From JBGPNN01 sp041487495 (GTDB lineage: Bacteria; Sysuimicrobiota; Sysuimicrobiia; Sysuimicrobiales; Humicultoraceae): a stretch of 7,444 bases of DNA. Made by a program: the position numbers and the translations under genes. The first letter of the stretch is position 1; each line of letters begins with the position of its first letter. Below the pieces are notes generated by a model, which was not told the origin of the DNA, did no database searches, and was given only the letters and a program-made list of their open reading frames with translations. This document shows, piece after piece, positions 1 to 6,121 of the stretch. The stretch is from NCBI GenBank assembly GCA_041487495.1, contig JBGPNN010000172.1, positions 1 through 7,444 on the forward strand, written 5' to 3'.

Positions 1-80
1 CCGGCCAGGACGAGCAGCGGCCCCCCCGGATGGGTGACGGCTTCGCGTTGCGGCGGATTCAGATCGGCGAGCAGATCCAA
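1..80 (-). CDS. pcrA: UvrD/PcrA-type ATP-dependent DNA helicase, N-terminal fragment (cut by window edge)
   Basis: Only the first 26 codons and two bases are present. The translation contains LNPPQREAV followed shortly by GGPLLVLAG. This is the Q motif and the run-up to the Walker A loop (GxGKT) of superfamily 1A helicases (UvrD, PcrA, Rep); the Walker A loop itself lies past the window edge. These enzymes are 3'-5' DNA translocases acting in nucleotide excision and mismatch repair and in clearing replication conflicts. The start is placed at the TTG at 80-78 because an in-frame TAG lies at 89-87 and no ATG or GTG follows it before the conserved motif. Upstream of the TTG there is only a weak AGG as a ribosome site. 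The gene lies 118 bases after the lactonase stop, on the same strand, and may have its own promoter. Family assignment is firm; PcrA versus UvrD or Rep cannot be decided from this fragment. The start is a TTG by elimination, so it is less certain. Confidence 0.8.
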   Translation of the reverse strand, partial: MDLLADLNPPQREAVTHPGGPLLVLA

Positions 81-131
81 GATAGCCTATGCAAACTTCA
101 TCGGGCGAAAAATTTCGGGCGCCATGATTTC

Positions 132-159
132 AGTATAACACCCCGCCAATCTGCCCCAA
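132..159 (-). promoter_or_regulatory. Possible promoter ahead of the helicase gene
   Basis: On the minus strand, TATACT (137-132) matches five of six bases of the sigma70 -10 consensus. It stands in the most AT-rich part of the gap between the lactonase and the helicase. The best -35 partner at normal spacing is TTGGGG (159-154, 16-base spacer), which matches only in its TTG. Transcription would begin near 125, giving a leader of roughly 45 bases before the TTG start. The -10 is suggestive and the -35 weak. No rho-independent terminator is visible between 198 and 81, so read-through from the lactonase gene is also possible. Confidence 0.3.
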
Positions 160-198
160 CTGTTCTATCGGCAACGCGATCGGGATCTTCGGGAGTTT

Positions 199-957
199 CT
201 AATCGTAGTACTCAGGCGCCTTCCGGAGCGTCTCCCACTGCGCGGGATCGTGCCCGAAGATGAGCAGCCCGTGCTCGTGTCTTGCCAGGTCGACCAGGCG
301 GCGGGCCGACGCGCGGGCGCGCTCTGGATCCGCGGACACCTGAAAGTTATCGGCGTCCAGACTCTCCTGCGAGAGTATGGCGTCGATGGCCAAAACGACG
401 GTCCCGGTGCGCGACAGGCGCACGACCACCGACTGGTGCCCGGGGACGTGGCCCGGGGTCTCCAACAGGCGAACGCCTGGAGCAAGATCGGTATCCCCGT
501 CGAGAAGCTCATACCGCAGGTGAGGTTGATTGTACAGTTCGGGCAGCGCTTGCCCCACGGTCATCGCGTGCTCGTAGCACGCCCGCTGCGCAAGAAGCCG
601 CGAAGCCCCGAAGTCCGCGAGATTCCCCGCGTGGTCGAAGTGAAAATGCGTGCAGATCAGGACATCGACGTCCTGTACAGTCAGGCCGACCTGTCCCAAC
701 CGCGCAAGTACATCGTCCTCGGGTCGCATGATGGGCGTGAGTTTCTCGGCGATGGGCCGACCGCGGATCGTTGCGAACGGATCGGTGATGTGGCGTCGGT
801 TCATCCCGGTGTCCACCAGGATGTTCGTGCCGGCGTCTGTGTGGATGAGATAGCCGACGACGGGCGTCAAAACGCGGCGCCTACCCCCAGGCACCGACGT
901 CGGGCCGGCGCCCAGGTCGATCTCGGACCGACCCAGATCCAGGATATACAGCCGCAT
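199..957 (-). CDS. AiiA-like metallo-beta-lactamase-fold hydrolase (N-acyl homoserine lactonase family)
   Basis: The protein has 252 residues, against 250 for the Bacillus lactonase AiiA. It carries the complete di-zinc ligand set: HFHFDH at 104-109, His170 in TPGHVPGHQS, Asp192 in AIDA, and His236 in FGHD. The positions match AiiA's H104/H106/D108/H109, H169, D191 and H235 almost one for one. LVDTG (48-52) and the C-terminal PEYYD also match the family. Members open the lactone ring of acyl-homoserine lactone signals in the cytoplasm, but many relatives act on other lactones or are uncharacterised. AiiA's catalytic Tyr194 is replaced here by Leu195 (DAIL instead of DASY), so quorum-quenching activity should not be assumed. 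I chose the ATG at 957 because family homology begins at once (MRLYILDLG) and it lies 17 bases after the preceding stop. The same frame stays open up to 1380, but that extension is low-quality sequence opposite nothing conserved and overlaps the solute-binding gene. The ribosome site is weak. Co-transcription with the solute-binding gene is likely. Confidence 0.88.
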   Translation of the reverse strand: MRLYILDLGRSEIDLGAGPTSVPGGRRRVLTPVVGYLIHTDAGTNILVDTGMNRRHITDPFATIRGRPIAEKLTPIMRPEDDVLARLGQVGLTVQDVDVLICTHFHFDHAGNLADFGASRLLAQRACYEHAMTVGQALPELYNQPHLRYELLDGDTDLAPGVRLLETPGHVPGHQSVVVRLSRTGTVVLAIDAILSQESLDADNFQVSADPERARASARRLVDLARHEHGLLIFGHDPAQWETLRKAPEYYD

Positions 958-974
958 TCCAATCGGCCGTCGGC

Positions 975-2621
975 CTACGCGCGCAGCGTGACGTCGTAGA
1001 AGATCGGGTAGCCGTTCACGGTAAAGCGAAGGGCCTGCACCCGACTGCTCGCCGAAAACACCGCCCGTTGCTGATAGACCGGGATCACCACGGCGGCGTC
1101 CGTCGCGATCTTGGCCGCCTGGCGAATAAGCGGAATCCGCTTCACCGGGTCCGCGCTGCCGTTGGCCTTCATGACCGCTTCGTCCAGCTGCGGGTTGCAG
1201 TAGTGCATGTAGTTGAAGCCCGCTCCGATCTGATCGCAGGCGTAGAGCGCCCGCATGAAAAACGGATCGACACTGTAGAAGAAGAAGTTGGCCAGATGAT
1301 GCTCCCCCCGGCCGTACGTCTCCGCGACCGACGGGAACCCCTGAGCCGAGATATCGGTCTGGATGCCGACCTCCTGCCACTGCGCCTGCATGAGCTGTGA
1401 GATCTGGTCAAAGCCGAAATTGGCGATGTTGATGAATCGCAGCCGCAGCGGCTGACCGCCCTTCTGGCGGACGCCGCCGGGCCCCATCGCCCACCCTGCC
1501 TCCTCTAGCAGCGCCCGGGCCCGACTCGGATCGTACCGGTAGGTCTTGTCCAGACCCGGATCGTACCCGATCGTCGTTGGCAGGAAGATGTTGTGCGCCG
1601 GTTTGTAGATGCCGCTGTACAGCGCCTCGACGATCGTGTCCTGATCGGTCGCGAGCTGTAGGGCCTGCCGGACTTTGAGATCGTCCGTCGGGGCCCGCCT
1701 CGCATTCACCATGATCGAGTACGGCATGCCCGTGACCGGCGCCGTATACACGACGTAGCCGGGCGTGCGCTGTAGGATCGACACATCCGGGGGCGAGAGG
1801 TTTTCCGTCACGAGGACTTCGCCCGTCCGCAAAGCGTTGAACCGCGTGGCGATGTCGGGAATGATGCGGAACGTGACCTCCGCAATGTTAGGCGGACCCT
1901 GGTGGCGGGCCACGGAGGGCCCCCAGCGGTAGTCGGGATTGGCGACGATCGTCACGTGGCTGCCCGGGACCCACTCCTTGAACATGAATGGCCCCGTCCC
2001 CACAGGACGCTGGCCGTAGTTCCGGTGCCCCTGCTCCGCGAGGGCTTTGGGCGAGCTGGGGGCCATGCCTGGCGTACAGACGTTGTTCATGAACGCCGCA
2101 TTGGGTTCGCTAAAGACCACAGTCACGACATGGTCGCCCCGGACGTCGGTGCGCAGGTACGGGCCCAGCGCAGGCCGCGCCGAGCGGGATCGCGTTTCTG
2201 GGTTCATGATGTGCTCGAACGTGTCCCTGACGGCTCGAGCCGTGAGCGGTGTGCCATCGTGGAATTTCACGTCCTCGCGTAGATAGAACGTGTACCGGCG
2301 GGCATCGGGCGAGACTTCCCACCGTTCGGCCAGGCCCGGGAAGTACTCCTGACCCTGCCGCATCCCCGGCAGGCGCCAAACGAGGGGATCGAACATGTTG
2401 ATGGTGGCGTACCCGGCGGAAATCAGACCGGTCGCGCCCGGGTCGAGCGTGTCGGGGTTCTGCCACATCCCAAACACCACTCGCCCTTGGGGCGCAGACG
2501 CCGCGCGAACCGTCGGCAACGAACTGACGGCCCGCACCAGGGGTGACGCCAGCGCAGCCGCACCCACGCCCGCTGCGCCCGCGAGAAATCTTCGCCTGGT
2601 CAACCGGCTCTTCCGGGTCAC
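975..2621 (-). CDS. Tat-exported extracellular solute-binding protein, family 5 (peptide/nickel/opine ABC type)
   Basis: The protein has 548 residues, normal for the family (about 500-600). It would deliver a ligand, often an oligopeptide, to an ABC importer at the outer face of the membrane. The N-terminus is a twin-arginine signal: T8-R9-R10-R11-F12-L13, then a hydrophobic stretch of Ala and Gly to about residue 28, with possible cleavage after VRA31 or near VRAASA (38-43). There is no lipobox cysteine, so it is not an obvious lipoprotein. Family 5 features are the PGLAERWEVSPDARRYTFYL block starting at residue 95, followed by REDVKFHDGTPLTA, then VGTGPFMFKEW (207-217) and VRQALQLATD in the middle. 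The start is GTG at 2621, preceded by the G-rich run GGGGGGA as a possible ribosome site. It begins 70 bases after guaA, with no clear promoter or terminator in the gap. No permease or ATPase gene is in the window, so its transporter must be elsewhere. The ligand cannot be read from the sequence; peptides, sugars, nickel or opine-like compounds are all possible. Confidence 0.93.
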   Translation of the reverse strand: MTRKSRLTRRRFLAGAAGVGAAALASPLVRAVSSLPTVRAASAPQGRVVFGMWQNPDTLDPGATGLISAGYATINMFDPLVWRLPGMRQGQEYFPGLAERWEVSPDARRYTFYLREDVKFHDGTPLTARAVRDTFEHIMNPETRSRSARPALGPYLRTDVRGDHVVTVVFSEPNAAFMNNVCTPGMAPSSPKALAEQGHRNYGQRPVGTGPFMFKEWVPGSHVTIVANPDYRWGPSVARHQGPPNIAEVTFRIIPDIATRFNALRTGEVLVTENLSPPDVSILQRTPGYVVYTAPVTGMPYSIMVNARRAPTDDLKVRQALQLATDQDTIVEALYSGIYKPAHNIFLPTTIGYDPGLDKTYRYDPSRARALLEEAGWAMGPGGVRQKGGQPLRLRFINIANFGFDQISQLMQAQWQEVGIQTDISAQGFPSVAETYGRGEHHLANFFFYSVDPFFMRALYACDQIGAGFNYMHYCNPQLDEAVMKANGSADPVKRIPLIRQAAKIATDAAVVIPVYQQRAVFSASSRVQALRFTVNGYPIFYDVTLRA

Positions 2622-2691
2622 GACCGATCCCCCCAGTCTGACGGCCCTCGTGGCGCTCCAGGCTGCGGCGTCCGCGCGGGAACCGGGCGCG

Positions 2692-4284
2692 TCACTCCCA
2701 TTCGATCGTCGCGGGTGGTTTGCTCGTGATGTCGTAGACCACCCGTGTCACGCCGGGAACGTCCCGCGTGATGCGGCTGGCGATGGTCTCGAGCACCTCA
2801 TCCGGCAGCCGCGCCCAGTCGGCGGTCATGCCGTCCTCGCTGGTGACGGCCCGCACGACCACCACCTGGCCGTACGTCCGCGCGTCACCCATGACGCCGA
2901 CCGTGTGCACGGGTAGCAGTACGCCGAAGGCCTGCCAGATCTGGCCGGTCAATCCGGCCTCGCGCAATTCCCCAAGGATGATCGCGTCGGCTTCCCGCAG
3001 CAGGTCCAGGCGCTCACGGGTGACTTCGCCGAGTACGCGGATGGCTAACCCGGGGCCGGGGAACGGATGGCGCGCAACCATCCGGTCGGGCAGCCCGAGC
3101 TGCCGCGCGACCTCGCGCACTTCGTCCTTAAACAGGTCGCGAAACGGTTCGACGAGCCGCAGCCGCATGCGCTCGGGCAGACCACCCACGTTGTGGTGCG
3201 TCTTGATACGCGCGGCCGTGCGCGTGCCGCTCTCGATGACGTCGGGATAGAGCGTTCCCTGCACCAGAAACTCGATTTCCCCGAGACGGGCCGCTTCTTC
3301 TTCGAACACGCGGACGAACTCTTCGCCGATCGCGCGGCGCTTCTGCTCAGGATCGGTAACACTTCGAAGCCGCCCGAGGAACCGCTCTCCAGCGTCGACG
3401 TGCAGCAACGGAACCTGGAAGGTATCTCGGAACGTCGAGACCACCTGCCCGGCCTCGCCCTTTCGCAGCAGCCCATGGTCCACGAAGACACACGTGAGCT
3501 GATCGCCGATGGCGCGGTGCACCAGCGCCGCCGCGGTCGCCGAGTCCACGCCTCCGGAAAGCGCACAGAGCGCGCGTCCGCCGCCGACCTGCTCGCGAAT
3601 CACCCCGACCGATCGATCGATAAACGAGGCCATCGTCCAGGTCGGCTCGCACCGGCACACGTGGTAGAGAAAGTTGCGCAGGACTTCGACACCCCACGGC
3701 GTGTGCGAGACCTCGGGGTGAAACTGCAGGCCGTAGAGCCGGCGACCATGGTCGGCCATGGCGGCCACCGGGTTGCGGTCCGTGTGGGCCAGCGCCGCGA
3801 AGCCTTCCGGCATGCCGACGACGGAGTCGCCGTGGCTCATCCAGCAGATCAGCCGCGGCTCCAAGCCCGAAAAGAGATCGCGACCGTCATCGACGAACAG
3901 CCGCGTGCGGCCGTACTCACGCTGTTCGGCCGCAGCCGTCCGACCGCCGATCAGATGCGCCATCAACTGCATGCCGTAGCAGATCCCCAACGTCGGGACG
4001 CCCGCCGTAAACAGCGCAGGATCCACTCGCGGCGCCCCGGGATCATACACGCTCGCGGGGCCTCCCGACAGCACGATCCCCTGAGGCCGGTAGGCCAGGA
4101 TCTGCGGCAACGGCGTGTCAAACGGCAGGATCAGGCTGTAGACGCGACTCTCACGAATGCGGCGTGCGATCAACTGCGCGTACTGCGCACCAAAGTCGAG
4201 GACGATCACCGGCGGCTGCCCCGAGGCGTCCGCCATCTGCGCCTGCGGCGTTGTCCTCGCCTGGGATGCGGTGGTCACGCTCAT
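2692..4284 (-). CDS. guaA: GMP synthase (glutamine-hydrolysing)
   Basis: The enzyme converts XMP, ATP and glutamine to GMP, AMP, PPi and glutamate in the cytoplasm, the final step of GMP synthesis. It has 530 residues with the standard order of domains. The class I glutamine amidotransferase part (about 25-212) has Cys102 in GICYGMQ and the His189/Glu191 pair in LQFHPEVSHT. The ATP pyrophosphatase part starts near 220, with the P-loop SGGVDS at 243-248 and VFVDHGLLRKGE after it. The C-terminal dimerisation part carries KTHHNVGGLP (361-370), HPFPGPGLAIR (406-416) and the invariant-looking end SKPPATIEWE. All catalytic residues I can check are present. About 24 residues precede the usual start of homology (PVIVLDFGAQY). 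The ATG at 4284 has AAGGGC nine bases upstream and lies three bases after the guaB stop; an internal ATG at 4236 (Met17) would give a more typical N-terminus and is the main alternative. The gene is translationally close to guaB, which supplies its substrate. Confidence 0.98.
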   Translation of the reverse strand: MSVTTASQARTTPQAQMADASGQPPVIVLDFGAQYAQLIARRIRESRVYSLILPFDTPLPQILAYRPQGIVLSGGPASVYDPGAPRVDPALFTAGVPTLGICYGMQLMAHLIGGRTAAAEQREYGRTRLFVDDGRDLFSGLEPRLICWMSHGDSVVGMPEGFAALAHTDRNPVAAMADHGRRLYGLQFHPEVSHTPWGVEVLRNFLYHVCRCEPTWTMASFIDRSVGVIREQVGGGRALCALSGGVDSATAAALVHRAIGDQLTCVFVDHGLLRKGEAGQVVSTFRDTFQVPLLHVDAGERFLGRLRSVTDPEQKRRAIGEEFVRVFEEEAARLGEIEFLVQGTLYPDVIESGTRTAARIKTHHNVGGLPERMRLRLVEPFRDLFKDEVREVARQLGLPDRMVARHPFPGPGLAIRVLGEVTRERLDLLREADAIILGELREAGLTGQIWQAFGVLLPVHTVGVMGDARTYGQVVVVRAVTSEDGMTADWARLPDEVLETIASRITRDVPGVTRVVYDITSKPPATIEWE

Positions 4285-4287
4285 CGG

Positions 4288-5502
4288 CTATCGCCCTTGC
4301 CCGACCTTCTGACTAAGCTGCGCCGCCTTGCCCTCGCTGGCCAGCTGCGGCGCGATGACAATCTCCGCGGTATGCATCTCTCGAATCGTCGCGGCCCCGC
4401 ACATCCCCATGGCGGTACGCAACGCCTCGGCCATGTTGTGGGAGCCGTCATCGACGGACGCGGGGCCCAGGAGAATCTGCCGCAGCGATCCCGTCGTGCC
4501 GGCGCGGATGCGGGTGCCGCGTGGTAGTGCCGCATGCGGGGTTGCCATGCCCCAGTGGAAGCCGCGGCCGGGCGCTTCTTCTGCCCGCGCCAGCGCGGAG
4601 CCCAGCATGACGGCATCGGCGCCGCAGGCGATGGCCCTGGCGACATCGCCGCCAACGGCGATGCCGCCGTCCGCGACGATCGGCACGTACACACCGGTGC
4701 GGCGGTGGTGGTCGTCCCGAGCCGCCGCGACGTCACAGATCGCCGTGGCCTGCGGCACGCCGATGCCGAGCACGCGCCGGCTCGTGCACGCGGCGCCAGG
4801 ACCGACGCCCACAAAGACCGCCGCCGCGCCGGCCTCCAGGAGACCGGTCGCGGCATCATACCCGACGCAGTTCCCCGCCATCACCGGCAACCGCAGGCGG
4901 GCGGTCAGACCGCGCAGTGAGACGGTGCGGCCCCGCGCGGACCGGTGGCCCTCGTTCATCACGGTGGACTGCACGAGGATCAAATCGGCGCCGGCCTCCT
5001 CGACCAGCGCCGCCAGACGCCCGGTCGCCGCCGGCGTCATCGAGACGGCACAGATCGCCCCATCGCGTTTCGTCTCCCGGATGCGCGCGGCGACCAGCGC
5101 GTCATCGATAGGCGCGCGGTACAGCCGCTGCATGATGGCGACCACCTGATCCGCGGGTGCGGCCGCGATCTCGGCCAGGGGCTCCGTGGGATCCGCGTAC
5201 CGTGTGTTGAGTCCCTCCAGATTGAGGACGGCCAGCCCGCCGAGGCCCCACATCAGCCCGGTCATACGGACATCGACGACGCTGTCCATCGCGGAGGCGA
5301 CGAACGGCAGCTTGAACGTATGGGATCCAACCTGCCAGGACGTGTCGACGTCCTCGGGATCGAGCGTGGCGGCGGCGGGGACCAGTGCGATATCGTCAAG
5401 GCTGTACGTGCGTCGAATCCACCGGCCGCGGCCGAGTAGTTCGGTGCCGTGACCGGTGTCAAGCACCGGTTCGAGATCCCGCGTCTCCGTCCGTGTGACC
5501 AT
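4288..5502 (-). CDS. guaB3: GuaB3-family IMP dehydrogenase (no CBS domains)
   Basis: The predicted role is NAD-dependent oxidation of IMP to XMP, the committed step to GMP. The 404-residue protein is a TIM barrel with IMPDH features: ASAMDSVVD (69-77), GNCVGYDAATG (210-220), the catalytic loop GPGAACTSRRVLGIGVPQAT with Cys239 and Thr240, and the phosphate-side ADGGI (277-281). About 120 residues of CBS (Bateman) domain, normally inserted after the first part of the barrel in GuaB, are absent: the chain runs directly from GLGGLAVLNLEGLNTRYADP to the rest of the barrel. This short form, with the ends FHWGMATPHAALPRGTRI and IVIAPQLASEGK, matches the GuaB3 family of cyanobacteria, Chloroflexota and actinobacteria. 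Unlike the mycobacterial GuaB3 as I recall it, it keeps the cysteine. The ATG at 5502 has GGAGGT five bases upstream; the family's homology starts near residue 24 (GRGRWIRRTYSLDDIALVP), so the N-terminus is somewhat long. Flanked by hpt (makes IMP) and guaA (uses XMP). GMP reductase is the alternative activity, but the context favours IMPDH. Confidence 0.93.
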   Translation of the reverse strand: MVTRTETRDLEPVLDTGHGTELLGRGRWIRRTYSLDDIALVPAAATLDPEDVDTSWQVGSHTFKLPFVASAMDSVVDVRMTGLMWGLGGLAVLNLEGLNTRYADPTEPLAEIAAAPADQVVAIMQRLYRAPIDDALVAARIRETKRDGAICAVSMTPAATGRLAALVEEAGADLILVQSTVMNEGHRSARGRTVSLRGLTARLRLPVMAGNCVGYDAATGLLEAGAAAVFVGVGPGAACTSRRVLGIGVPQATAICDVAAARDDHHRRTGVYVPIVADGGIAVGGDVARAIACGADAVMLGSALARAEEAPGRGFHWGMATPHAALPRGTRIRAGTTGSLRQILLGPASVDDGSHNMAEALRTAMGMCGAATIREMHTAEIVIAPQLASEGKAAQLSQKVGQGR

Positions 5503-5507
5503 GGCTC

Positions 5508-5513
5508 ACCTCC
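5508..5513 (-). promoter_or_regulatory. Ribosome binding site of guaB3
   Basis: GGAGGT on the minus strand lies five bases before the ATG at 5502, inside the 17-base gap between hpt and guaB3. It is the strongest Shine-Dalgarno sequence in the window (GGAGGTGA in full). It fixes the start at 5502 although the first 23 or so residues are not conserved in the family. Confidence 0.85.
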
Positions 5514-5519
5514 GCGAAG

Positions 5520-6065
5520 TCACGTCCCGTAGAGCTCGGGCTTGAGCACACCGACAAACGGCAAATTCCGGTACCGGCCCGCATAGTCGAGACCGTAGCC
5601 AACGACGAACTTGTCGGGAATCTCAAATCCGCTGAAGTCGATCGGGATGTCCCGCAGTCGCCGCGGACGCTTGTCCAGCAGCGCGCACACCCGCACGGAT
5701 GCAGGATAGCGGGCTTTCAGGGTCTCGAGCAGATAGTCCATGGTCAAACCGGTGTCGATGATGTCGTCGACCACCAGCACGTGACGGCCTTCGATGCTCT
5801 GGTTGAGGTCCTTCAGGATCCGGACAATACCGCTGCTCTCGGTGCCCGCCCCGTACGACGCCGTCGCCATGAAATCGACGTGGCAGGGGATGGTGATCGC
5901 CCGCAGCAAGTCCGCCATAAACACGAAGGCACCCGTCAGGATGCCCACGAGCAGCGGTTCTTTGGAGTTGTATTCGGTCGAAACACGGCGCCCGAGCTCC
6001 CGGATTCGGTCCTGGAGGACCTCCTCCGGGATGAGGATTTCATCAACATCATCCCTCAAGCCCAA
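5520..6065 (-). CDS. hpt: Hypoxanthine(-guanine) phosphoribosyltransferase
   Basis: The enzyme salvages hypoxanthine, and usually guanine, with PRPP to give IMP or GMP in the cytoplasm. It has 181 residues, typical for bacterial Hpt (about 175-185). Visible motifs are the LTGAFVFMADL loop (43-53), the flexible SYG loop (70-72), the PRPP-binding motif VLVVDDIIDTGLT (96-108), Lys132 in LLDKRP, which contacts the base, and VVGYGLDYAGRYRNLP (154-169) with Asp160. The start codon is TTG at 6065: AAGGAG lies seven bases upstream, and there is no ATG or GTG near the N-terminal homology. It is the first gene after a strong promoter in the pyrE gap and is followed by guaB3 and guaA, so its product IMP can be passed straight to them. 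In many Firmicutes hpt instead sits by tilS and ftsH, so this placement is a notable difference. Guanine versus hypoxanthine preference cannot be told from the sequence. Confidence 0.96.
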   Translation of the reverse strand: MGLRDDVDEILIPEEVLQDRIRELGRRVSTEYNSKEPLLVGILTGAFVFMADLLRAITIPCHVDFMATASYGAGTESSGIVRILKDLNQSIEGRHVLVVDDIIDTGLTMDYLLETLKARYPASVRVCALLDKRPRRLRDIPIDFSGFEIPDKFVVGYGLDYAGRYRNLPFVGVLKPELYGT

Positions 6066-6072
6066 GCGCGGT

Positions 6073-6078
6073 CTCCTT
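6073..6078 (-). promoter_or_regulatory. Ribosome binding site that fixes the TTG start of hpt
   Basis: AAGGAG on the minus strand sits seven bases before the TTG at 6065-6063. It decides the unusual start: a second TTG two codons later would be too far from it for optimum spacing, and no ATG is available. Confidence 0.85.
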
Positions 6079-6092
6079 GCGGGGTTTCTGCA

Positions 6093-6121
6093 ATTATAGG
6101 GTGACTACGCGATCGCGTCAA
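6093..6121 (-). promoter_or_regulatory. Near-consensus sigma70-type promoter for hpt-guaB3-guaA
   Basis: On the minus strand TTGACG (6121-6116, five of six consensus bases) is followed by exactly 17 bases and then a perfect TATAAT (6098-6093). Transcription should begin on an A near 6087-6086, giving a leader of only about 20 bases that contains the AAGGAG ribosome site of hpt. The -35 box overlaps the last codon and TGA stop of pyrE, so the pyrimidine and purine genes are separated here into two potential transcription units. It is by far the best promoter in the window. No terminator is visible between pyrE and it, so read-through from pyrE may add to its output. Confidence 0.85.
6107..6118. 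repeat. Perfect 12-base palindrome in the hpt promoter (candidate operator)
   Basis: ACGCGATCGCGT reads the same on both strands. It covers the last three bases of the -35 box and the upstream part of the spacer, a place where a bound dimeric repressor would block RNA polymerase. It contains GCGATCGC, the octamer known as HIP1 when highly repeated in cyanobacteria, but I noticed only this copy here. A purine-responsive regulator is a guess; the arms do not look like a known PurR or PurBox site. Chance is a real alternative in GC-rich DNA. Confidence 0.4.

Noticed and set aside
81..198. Rho-independent terminator after the lactonase
   Set aside because: The only hairpin-like element, CGAAA/TTTCG around 112, is too short and not followed by a T-run. 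The nearby CGCCCGA copies are a direct, not inverted, repeat.
250..999. Plus-strand frame of 249 codons opposite the lactonase
   Set aside because: It is antisense to a gene with a full set of zinc ligands, and has no motif or convincing ribosome site of its own.
958..1380. N-terminal extension of the lactonase frame back into the solute-binding gene
   Set aside because: The frame is open, but the extension is compositionally odd, matches nothing known, and overlaps well-conserved solute-binding protein sequence. Lactonase homology begins exactly at the ATG at 957.
2622..2691. Terminator or promoter between guaA and the solute-binding gene
   Set aside because: The only inverted repeat is a five-base CGCGC/GCGCG stem with no following T-run, and the gap has no AT-rich -10 element. 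Neither call is supported.
3067..4527. Long plus-strand open frame of 486 codons opposite guaA and guaB3
   Set aside because: It lies antisense to two clear, complete genes. It is rich in Arg, His and Ala without any recognisable domain, as expected of a reverse-strand frame in GC-rich coding DNA.
6066..6117. Purine or PRPP riboswitch in the hpt leader
   Set aside because: The predicted leader is only about 20 bases, too short for any known purine, guanidine or ppGpp/PRPP aptamer.
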